DNA from: a virus
Direction: 5' to 3' (one strand)
DNA: 47,927 nucleotides
IMG/VR virus record: IMGVR_UViG_3300027720_000010
Span: 1-47,927 of that record
The translations under genes were made by a program, and so were the position numbers. Position 1 is the first letter of the stretch. The number at the start of each line of letters is the position of its first letter. Of this stretch, positions 31,540-37,389 are shown piece by piece. Below the pieces are notes generated by a model, which saw only the letters and a list, made by a program, of their open reading frames with translations, was not told the origin of the DNA and did no database searches.

Positions 31540-31549
31540 AGTATATTTG
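31519..31549 (+). promoter_or_regulatory. Bacteroidota-type promoter of the tRNA block
   Basis: TTTG 31519-31522 and TATATTTG 31542-31549 with a 19-bp spacer, the TTTG lying inside the end of the 31330 gene. The tRNA-like gene begins 17 nt downstream. Confidence 0.8.
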
Positions 31550-31565
31550 TAAAAGAATTAAATAT

Positions 31566-31642
31566 GCACTCTTATCTGCTCTCGCTCATAACGAGTTGAA
31601 ACAGTAATAGGTTACATACAGGTTCGATTCCTGTAGGGTGCA
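31566..31642 (+). tRNA. Atypical tRNA-like gene (possible Met, CAU)
   Basis: A 7-bp acceptor stem (GCACTCT / AGGGTGC) and a perfect T-arm (ACAGG-TTCGATT-CCTGT) are clear, and overall length is 77 nt with discriminator A. The middle is odd. The sequence CTCG-CTCATAA-CGAG is a canonical Met (CAU) anticodon loop, but it lies about 10 nt too close to the 5' end, leaving no room for a normal D-arm, and 22 nt follow before the T-arm. An alternative fold (D-arm GCTC...GAGT) gives an 8-nt anticodon loop. It may be a degenerate or structurally unusual tRNA. No CCA is encoded. Confidence 0.55.
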
Positions 31643-31643
31643 C

Positions 31644-31658
31644 TAGAACAGGCGTTCT
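31644..31658 (+). repeat. Left inverted repeat around the 31685 gene
   Basis: TAGAACAGGCGTTCT; its reverse complement occurs exactly at 32051-32065. Each arm is also a hairpin (AGAAC-AGGC-GTTCT). The loops of the two arms (AGGC and GCCT) are complementary. Confidence 0.85.
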
Positions 31659-31684
31659 TTGACATAAATAAAGGAGATAATAAA

Positions 31685-32038
31685 ATGGAAACTATGTATT
31701 TCGTTTTAGGGATGCTCTCGATAGTTGCGGCGGCTTTTGTTGCCATAGTTATTTGGGGTTTGCTTAAGATTAAAAACCAACAAAGAAGTATTGAGATACT
31801 TCAACAAAAATTAGATGAAATGCCACGAGAATTTTATTCAAGTTCAAGAGATATGACACAACATATTGATAAACGATTTGATGATGTTTGGGGTAATTTC
31901 AGTAATGTGGAAAGAGCTTTTCACGAATGCGATAAAAGTATTTTGGAAATTTCAAAATCTTACACCGACTCAAGAATAGATAAATTAATAGACACTTACT
32001 TTGATATGGTAGGCGCTAAAAAACAAATCATAAAATAA
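31685..32038 (+). CDS. Single-TM coiled-coil membrane protein
   Basis: 117 aa. An N-terminal TM helix (FVLGMLSIVAAAFVAIVIWG) is followed by a cytoplasmic helix (NQQRSIEILQQKLDEMPREF) and acidic helical sections. It is unusual in three ways: it has a real Shine-Dalgarno (AAAGGAG, 9 nt before the ATG), whereas most genes here have none; it sits between two tRNA genes; and it is bounded by a perfect 15-bp inverted repeat. No family recognised. Confidence 0.8.
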   Translation: METMYFVLGMLSIVAAAFVAIVIWGLLKIKNQQRSIEILQQKLDEMPREFYSSSRDMTQHIDKRFDDVWGNFSNVERAFHECDKSILEISKSYTDSRIDKLIDTYFDMVGAKKQIIK

Positions 32039-32050
32039 ATATATAAACAT

Positions 32051-32065
32051 AGAACGCCTGTTCTA
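32051..32065 (-). repeat. Right inverted repeat around the 31685 gene
   Basis: Exact reverse complement of 31644-31658. Confidence 0.85.
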
Positions 32066-32071
32066 AAATAT

Positions 32072-32146
32072 GCTCCCATAGCTCAACTGGATAGTAGCAA
32101 CGTTTTTCTAAAGCGTAGGTTGAAGGTTCGAATCCTTCTGGGAGTA
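32072..32146 (+). tRNA. tRNA-Arg (UCU)
   Basis: The cloverleaf is complete: acceptor GCTCCCA/TGGGAGT, anticodon stem ACGTT/AGCGT with loop TTTCTAA (anticodon TCT), T-arm GAAGG-TTCGAAT-CCTTC, discriminator A, no encoded CCA. The D-stem pairs only three bases. It reads AGA/AGG, and AGA is the commonest Arg codon in the phage genes here, which fits a codon-supply role. Confidence 0.9.
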
Positions 32147-32160
32147 CTTTTTAAATTAAA

Positions 32161-32544
32161 ATGAAAAAAACAATCCTCACGCTAATTCTAGCGTTACTAA
32201 CAACAATTTCTTTCTCACAAGTTTGGTCAGACGCCACAAGTCTTGCTATAGGGTATAGAGACAACGCTGGTGAAAAATTTACTTGGGGTGAAACAAAACG
32301 ATTAGATGCGGATATTCCAGTTAAAATTGATAATAATGAAATTACCATCTTCACCGAAAATATTCAGTATTACCAAACTTTAAAACCTGAGTATACAACT
32401 GAGGATGGAAATGGGTTTTATTGGTATGCCGTTGACGGTAATAGAAAACGATGTAAATTTTATATGTATGGTGGAGAAGATTCAAATGTCATTATGATTG
32501 AGTATGATGATGTATGTATAATTTACGGAGTAATTTACAGATAG
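32161..32544 (+). CDS. Secreted small protein
   Basis: 127 aa. A signal peptide (KKTILTLILALLTTISFS|QVW) with Gln at +1 precedes a beta-rich mature domain with two Cys (DGNGFYWYAVDGNRKRCKF, ...DDVCIIYGVIYR). It probably acts in the periplasm or outside the cell. It starts 14 nt after the tRNA-Arg gene and is followed by a terminator, so it belongs to the tRNA operon. Confidence 0.8.
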   Translation: MKKTILTLILALLTTISFSQVWSDATSLAIGYRDNAGEKFTWGETKRLDADIPVKIDNNEITIFTENIQYYQTLKPEYTTEDGNGFYWYAVDGNRKRCKFYMYGGEDSNVIMIEYDDVCIIYGVIYR

Positions 32545-32571
32545 TTGGCACGTAGATATTAAATTAAAGTA

Positions 32572-32592
32572 AAGGGGCAATTGCCCTTTTTT
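32572..32592 (+). terminator. Rho-independent terminator
   Basis: AAGGGGCAATTGCCCTTTTTTTT ends the tRNA operon. Confidence 0.8.
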
Positions 32593-32607
32593 TTATGATT
32601 TTTATAA

Positions 32608-32615
32608 TATTTATT
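32608..32615 (+). promoter_or_regulatory. TATTTATT promoter-like motif
   Basis: 35 nt before ATG 32651. Confidence 0.35.
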
Positions 32616-32650
32616 ACAGTAATAACTTAAACTTTAAAGGCTGAATAAAT

Positions 32651-33274
32651 ATGGTGTTAGGAGATATTTTGGAAACGATAATTACGTCTGTTACGTCTAT
32701 TACAGTTGCATTAATCGCAGCAGGTTTTTTTAAAAAGTTTTCTGACAGAAATAAAGAAAATAGTTCTAAGAAGAAACTAGTTAAACAGATTGAGAAAGAT
32801 GAACTTGTTCATTTCACATTAAAAGAAATTAGAAGAAAATATCACGCAGATAGAATCTATATAATTCAGTTCCATAACGGAGGAATATTCTATACAAATT
32901 CTCCAATGCAAAAAGCGTCCGTTACATTTGAAAGATGTTCAGATGGACTTGAAAGAGTATCAGACCACTTAAACAATATTTTTGTTAGTCACTATACTTG
33001 GCTTATAAAACACTCTTTAAGTAATACAATGTATTATACTGATTGTGAAAATATTGAGGATGTTGCAACAAAGGCTCTACTTAGAAAGTTTGGAACACAA
33101 GGGACGGCAGCTGTTCCGATTTTTGATATACAAGAACAACTTGTATCAATTATGGTTTTGGACTGGGTGTTTAGTGAAATACCTTCAGACTTTATTAAAG
33201 ATGAGGAATTTACAGGAGAATTTAAAGACGAGTTAGTAACAGACGGCGAATCAGTTGGAAATTTGATTATTTAA
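32651..33274 (+). CDS. Membrane-anchored GAF-like protein
   Basis: 207 aa. An N-terminal hydrophobic helix (TIITSVTSITVALIAAGFF) and a basic linker are followed by about 140 residues with a GAF-like pattern: ADRIYIIQFHNGGIFYTNSP, ALLRKFGTQGTAAVPIFDI and QLVSIMVLDWVF. GAF domains bind small ligands or regulate partners; no effector domain is attached. A sensor at the membrane is conceivable, but the ligand is unknown. Confidence 0.65.
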   Translation: MVLGDILETIITSVTSITVALIAAGFFKKFSDRNKENSSKKKLVKQIEKDELVHFTLKEIRRKYHADRIYIIQFHNGGIFYTNSPMQKASVTFERCSDGLERVSDHLNNIFVSHYTWLIKHSLSNTMYYTDCENIEDVATKALLRKFGTQGTAAVPIFDIQEQLVSIMVLDWVFSEIPSDFIKDEEFTGEFKDELVTDGESVGNLII

Positions 33275-34026
33275 ACCCAGTGTTTTAATTCAGGGTCATT
33301 TATATTTCCGGCAAAATATCCTTTTTCTAACTCAATACTTGTATTGACCTCAGCAAATACAGTTTCACCCATAATATCTGAAAAATCATCATCACTTATA
33401 TTACCACTAGTAGAATATATCATAATAACATATGAACCATATTTTGACTCATCAATCGGTTCAAGTTCACCTAACACTTCAAGGTAGTTTAAAAGTGATT
33501 TATTAATTGATACGTAATTTTTTTGCTCAATGGAATATTCACTCCAACTTTCTTGAGTTCCTTCTCCACTGCAATCATCACAAGTTTCATATCCATCTCC
33601 GTCACATATCGGACAGTCTACATATCCATCTCCGTCACATCTATCACACGTATCACCTTCACCATCTTCACCACTACCATCACATTCATCACATTCAACT
33701 CTTTTCTCACCATCACATTCGTGACAAGCTATTGTACCATCACCAGAGCAGTTATCACAACTTTCGTCAGGATGAGATGAATCAACGTCAATTGTTGAAA
33801 AACTAAAAAGGTCTTTCTCACATCTTTCAACGACATCCTGTAAATCTCTTCCTTCTTTATATCCTTGAATTAAAAAACTTAAATATACTATTTCTTTGGC
33901 ATTCAAAGCCTTTTCAATAGGTTTTAAAAATTTATCATTTTTAATATAATAATATACTCCAGTTGCAGACGTTGATGTCTTTATGGTCGGGGCAATTCTT
34001 CTTGCTAAATTTAAAAGTTTTTGCAT
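33271..34026 (-). CDS. DnaJ-type zinc-finger (CxxCxGxG) protein without J domain
   Basis: 251 aa. At about 92-155 lie repeated CxxCxGxG-like motifs: CDNCSGDG, CHECDGE, CDECDGSG, CDRCDGDG, CPICDGDG and CDDCSGEG, the zinc-binding cysteine-rich domain of DnaJ/Hsp40. No HPD-containing J domain is present. The N-terminal part (NLARRIAPTIKTS) and C-terminal beta-rich part are of unknown kind. It could be a substrate-holding chaperone or a metal-site protein. The start lies in a bidirectional TATTTATAAATA palindrome with 34053. Confidence 0.85.
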   Translation of the reverse strand: MQKLLNLARRIAPTIKTSTSATGVYYYIKNDKFLKPIEKALNAKEIVYLSFLIQGYKEGRDLQDVVERCEKDLFSFSTIDVDSSHPDESCDNCSGDGTIACHECDGEKRVECDECDGSGEDGEGDTCDRCDGDGYVDCPICDGDGYETCDDCSGEGTQESWSEYSIEQKNYVSINKSLLNYLEVLGELEPIDESKYGSYVIMIYSTSGNISDDDFSDIMGETVFAEVNTSIELEKGYFAGNINDPELKHWV

Positions 34027-34027
34027 A

Positions 34028-34039
34028 TATTTATAAATA
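34028..34039. promoter_or_regulatory. Bidirectional TATTTATAAATA palindrome
   Basis: TATTTATA on + (34028-34035) and on - (34032-34039). The minus ATG (34026) is 5 nt away and the plus ATG (34053) 17 nt away. Confidence 0.6.
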
Positions 34040-34052
34040 TATATTTTTTCAA

Positions 34053-34964
34053 ATGAAAAGTAAAAAATTATTAAATGAAATTACCTATACAAAGTCATTG
34101 ATGGGTATAGAAGAAAATTTAATAAAGGAATCATTTGACTCTGAAGATATTTCTTCTTTGTCAAAACTAAAATCAGGCCCAATGAAATCTGATAAAAACT
34201 TTGTTATTCACCATACCGCTGGTAGAGGAAGTGCCGAACATGTTGTTGGTGTTTTAAATAACAGAACAATTGACGGTAAAAAAGTTGTTTTAGGGGTACA
34301 ATGGGTAATAGATAGAGATGGAAAAATATTCCAAACTTTACCAAAAGGACATATTGGTGCTCACATATTAAATTCAGATAATTTTTCTAGCGCTCCGAGA
34401 GGTATTAATAATACAAATAGTCAAGGAGTTGAGATTGTTGCCAAAAATGATGAAGATATTTTACCAATTCAGTGTTTGGCAACCCTTAAATTAATTAAAG
34501 GTTTGGGTTATTCTAAGGGAAACATTTATGGACATGGAGAATTAAATCCTGGTCATAGACCCAAATCTGAAGGACAAACTTGTAAATCATTTGTTTTAAA
34601 ACATTGGAATGATGATGTAGATGAACTTGAAGAAAAAATGAAAGAATCAGATTTTATGAAAGATGTTGATTCTAGTTCTGCTAAAGAGGACAAAGTTGAA
34701 AAATTATTAAACAAAATTGGACTTAAAAAACTTGCAGATATGGACTTAGATAAAGACGGTAAAAAATTCTCAAAGGAAGTATCGGATTTATTTGGTGGAA
34801 AAAAGGACAAAGATGATGAAAAAGAAGAAGATGATGATGATGATGAAGGAATTTTTAAAGATGTGTTTGGAATTTCTCTTGGTGACTTGGTAAAAAAAGC
34901 AAAAAAACTTTTTGAGCAACAATTAAAAGAAGATATACAAAGAATGAAAAAACCCCTTAAATAA
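34053..34964 (+). CDS. Leader-bearing N-acetylmuramoyl-L-alanine amidase (amidase_2)
   Basis: 303 aa from ATG 34053. The leader KSKKLLNEITYTKSLMGIEE then NLIKE-S matches the second leader style and ends at I-K-E. Residues about 48-180 form a type-2 amidase/PGRP domain: VIHHTAGRGS (His53/54), VQWVIDRDGKIFQTL, SQGVEIVAKND, and YGHGELNPGHRPKSEGQTC with zinc ligands His168 and Cys177. This enzyme cuts the amide bond between MurNAc and L-Ala. The C-terminal 120 residues are acidic and helical. A leader on a cell-wall enzyme suggests delivery from the virion. Confidence 0.9.
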   Translation: MKSKKLLNEITYTKSLMGIEENLIKESFDSEDISSLSKLKSGPMKSDKNFVIHHTAGRGSAEHVVGVLNNRTIDGKKVVLGVQWVIDRDGKIFQTLPKGHIGAHILNSDNFSSAPRGINNTNSQGVEIVAKNDEDILPIQCLATLKLIKGLGYSKGNIYGHGELNPGHRPKSEGQTCKSFVLKHWNDDVDELEEKMKESDFMKDVDSSSAKEDKVEKLLNKIGLKKLADMDLDKDGKKFSKEVSDLFGGKKDKDDEKEEDDDDDEGIFKDVFGISLGDLVKKAKKLFEQQLKEDIQRMKKPLK

Positions 34965-34975
34965 GGGGTTTTTTT
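34948..34975. terminator. Bidirectional terminator
   Basis: AAAAACCCCTTAAATAAGGGGTTTTTTT, after the amidase (+) and just beyond the tmRNA 3' end (-). Confidence 0.85.
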
Positions 34976-34978
34976 AAT

Positions 34979-35366
34979 TGGTGGAGGTGCGGGGAGTCGA
35001 ACCCCGGTCTTGCTCATACGGATTAATAAGGACTACACGCTTAGGTTAATGATGGTTCTCACCATTCCAAAATATTCCGTTTAGATTACCCTTCCATAAC
35101 GGACAAACAAGGGTTTGTTTCTTTTTGGGTAGAAACCACACCACTACTACGACTTCTGTTCCAAGGTTAGTGTCTGCCGACCCGTTTTGTAGGCTAATCC
35201 TAGATTAGGCTACTGATACTTCTTCAGTGCGGATGAAACCGAGTGTCTGAAGTTTTGCAATTGTATTGCCATTTAACTTTTGTGACCATAGATTAAAGTG
35301 ATAGGAAACATTTCACTGCGTGCCCCGATTAACAAGTTATGCCAATCAATTCCAAAGAACACCCCC
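34979..35366 (-). ncRNA. ssrA: tmRNA (ssrA)
   Basis: The tRNA-like ends are complete. The 5' acceptor GGGGGTG (35366-35360) pairs with the 3' CACCTCC near 34982-34988, followed by A-CCA, and the T-arm is CGGGG-TTCGACT-CCCCG. About 388 nt separate the ends, typical for tmRNA. A tag frame starting at a GCA resume codon (35258-35256) reads AKLQTLGFIRTEEVSVA then TAA (35207-35205), if read in this frame. The tag ends -SVA, not the usual -LAA or -VAA. Its upstream TATCTTTG box is a host-type -7 element. tmRNA rescues stalled ribosomes and tags their products for destruction. Confidence 0.85.
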
Positions 35367-35386
35367 ATATTTCAAATAACGTGATA

Positions 35387-35417
35387 CAAAGATATAAATA
35401 GTTTATTGCTATTCCAA
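35387..35417 (-). promoter_or_regulatory. Host-type promoter of the tmRNA gene
   Basis: On the minus strand: TTGG at 35417-35414, a 19-bp spacer, then TATCTTTG at 35394-35387. The mature tmRNA begins about 20 nt downstream, which leaves a short precursor leader. Confidence 0.6.
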
Positions 35418-35418
35418 G

Positions 35419-35426
35419 TATTTATT
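35419..35426 (+). promoter_or_regulatory. TATTTATT promoter-like motif
   Basis: 14 nt before ATG 35441. Confidence 0.45.
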
Positions 35427-35440
35427 TAAAAAAGTTTTTA

Positions 35441-36514
35441 ATGTCTTTATACAAAGCACTCATAGATTTTAGGGATAATGATAATGACCCAATGTGGATT
35501 AAACAAGAAGACACAGATGACATTGTCAGAGTTAGAAGTATAAATAAAACTAAAAGAGGTAAGTCATTACTTTATTTGGATTTTGATAATGAGACCTATG
35601 TCAAAATGTTTACCGATGCAGATGGTAGAGAAAATAACAATTCTTTCTTAATTAATGTTGCACTTGGAAGAGGTTATTATGGTGATTCCGTTTTTATTGA
35701 CACTTATTATTTTGGTGATGAAGAAATGAAAGAGGGAATGATTTTTAGATATTTTTCAAATGAGAATATCCAACTTTTAAAGAAGATTTTAAGAATTGCC
35801 GCTCCAAGTCTATTAACCAAAATGGAAGATAAGTATGATGAGATTGGAAGATGGTTAATGTCAAATTTTGAAAGTAATGCAAACGAAATTGCTTCAGTTT
35901 ATGGGTATGAATATGACTTGGCACTTATTCAAGGATTAAGACAATACATAAATCAAAAATTTTGTAATGTATTTACACCATACGGTATAATTGAAAAAAC
36001 TTGTGCTTCAGAATATTATACAACAGTTGATAATTTGATTAGATTTTGGGATGATTCAGGTGCTGATAAAGAATTATCTATTACTGAAATGTTTAAATTT
36101 TTTATATTAAAAGAAGGACTTGAGTTAGATGAAGATTTATATGATGACTATTATGCCTATTATGACAATGCAAACTTTGACCAAATGAATTTTGATAGAA
36201 CAGTAGATAGAGAATTAGAATCTATACTTGAAAAACTTGAGGAGCAGCAAGAAGAAGGAACACTTGCTCTAAATCTTGAAATATATGAATTTTTGAGTAA
36301 ACAACAATATCAATTTGATGAGTGGTATCCACAAAAATCTGAAAAAACGTTTGGTAAAGTTGAAAAAAACATGGGTGAAATCAATTACTTTAAATTTAAA
36401 GATTTGTCTGACGGAGAAGTTATTGTTTTATTTCAAACACCTTCAGGAGTCAAAAAAAGTAGTATGGATTTGGAAAAATTAAAATTATTTCTTTACCATC
36501 CTGAGCTTTTTTAA
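35441..36514 (+). CDS. Hypothetical protein
   Basis: 357 aa, divergent from the tmRNA. It is highly acidic and rich in Tyr and Phe, with no hydrophobic segment. The first 130 residues look beta-rich (SLLYLDFDNETYVKMFTDAD, VFIDTYYFGDE), the middle is helical and the C-terminus (DGEVIVLFQTPSGVKKSS) is a small beta domain. No family recognised. Its position between a tmRNA gene and a peptidase gene is noted. Confidence 0.8.
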   Translation: MSLYKALIDFRDNDNDPMWIKQEDTDDIVRVRSINKTKRGKSLLYLDFDNETYVKMFTDADGRENNNSFLINVALGRGYYGDSVFIDTYYFGDEEMKEGMIFRYFSNENIQLLKKILRIAAPSLLTKMEDKYDEIGRWLMSNFESNANEIASVYGYEYDLALIQGLRQYINQKFCNVFTPYGIIEKTCASEYYTTVDNLIRFWDDSGADKELSITEMFKFFILKEGLELDEDLYDDYYAYYDNANFDQMNFDRTVDRELESILEKLEEQQEEGTLALNLEIYEFLSKQQYQFDEWYPQKSEKTFGKVEKNMGEINYFKFKDLSDGEVIVLFQTPSGVKKSSMDLEKLKLFLYHPELF

Positions 36515-36525
36515 GAAAGTCTTTG

Positions 36526-36533
36526 TATATTTG
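36526..36533 (+). promoter_or_regulatory. Host-type -7 element TATATTTG
   Basis: TATATTTG, 18 nt before ATG 36552; the TTTG box 19 bp upstream is not clear. Confidence 0.55.
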
Positions 36534-36551
36534 TCAACAATTAAATAACAA

Positions 36552-37364
36552 ATGAAAAATCTTGATTTTTTTAAGAAACTGCTTTCAGTTCCAACCTACA
36601 CTTACCACGAAGACAAAATGATTGCATTTCTTGAGAGTCATTTGGAGTCCAAGGGATATGAACATTATACCGATGAATACGGAAATGTTTATGTAACCAA
36701 AGGTACCCTATCTGAAGGTGAGAATTACCCTTGTGTTGTTGCCCACACTGATACGGTTCACAAACTTGACACAATTAATGTTTTTGAGGAAACCCTTCCG
36801 AATTCAAAAGGAGAAGATTCGCTATGTCTTAAAGCATATAATGATTTTGATGAACCAACAGGAATTGGTGGTGATGATAAATGTGGTGTTTTTGCTTGTC
36901 TTGAGCTTCTTGATAAGTTTGATGTGATTAAAGCGGCATTCTTTGTATCAGAAGAAATTGGTTGTATTGGTTCAAAAAACGCTGATGACAGATTCTTTGA
37001 TAATGTTGGATATGTTATTGAGTTTGACGCACCAGGTGACTACATGGTTACCCATTATTGTTTCGGGGTTAAGTTATATGACCAAGATTCAGAGTTTTTT
37101 GAAAAAACTAATAAAGTATTAACAGAACATATGCTTGGAACACCTCAATACATGGTTCACCCTTATACCGATGTATACGCTCTGAAAAAGAAGTATGATT
37201 TTGCTTGTATCAACTTCTCAATTGGTTATCACAACTATCACACAAAAAATGAATATGTGTGTGTTGAAGAAGTTGAGGCGGGAATCAAATCAGGTGAAGA
37301 ACTCATTAAGTCTTTGGGTAAGGTCAAGCACCATTTTGACCACCCATCAAAAGTTAATATATAA
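36552..37364 (+). CDS. M20-type metallopeptidase (PepT/aminopeptidase-like)
   Basis: 270 aa. Metal-binding motifs occur in the right order: VVAHTDTVH (His65), GIGGDDKCGV (Asp108/109), FVSEEIGCIGS (Glu134-135), EFDAPG (Asp159) and GYHNYHTKNEYV (His227). This is the di-zinc exopeptidase plan of M20/M28 enzymes such as PepT. The length is well below the usual 370-410 aa because the lid/dimerisation domain is missing. It would trim short peptides in the cytosol. It has a host-type promoter and stands next to the ClpC-like gene, facing it. Confidence 0.85.
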   Translation: MKNLDFFKKLLSVPTYTYHEDKMIAFLESHLESKGYEHYTDEYGNVYVTKGTLSEGENYPCVVAHTDTVHKLDTINVFEETLPNSKGEDSLCLKAYNDFDEPTGIGGDDKCGVFACLELLDKFDVIKAAFFVSEEIGCIGSKNADDRFFDNVGYVIEFDAPGDYMVTHYCFGVKLYDQDSEFFEKTNKVLTEHMLGTPQYMVHPYTDVYALKKKYDFACINFSIGYHNYHTKNEYVCVEEVEAGIKSGEELIKSLGKVKHHFDHPSKVNI

Positions 37365-37389
37365 AAAAAGGGGATTACTCCCCTTTTTT
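37363..37389. terminator. Bidirectional terminator
   Basis: AAAAAAAGGGG ATTA CTCCCCTTTTTT between the convergent genes 36552 (+) and 37375 (-). Confidence 0.85.

Noticed and set aside
33507-33806. His/Thr/Ser-rich + strand open frames
   Set aside because: They lie opposite the CxxCxGxG repeats of the minus-strand zinc-finger gene and have repeat-derived composition.
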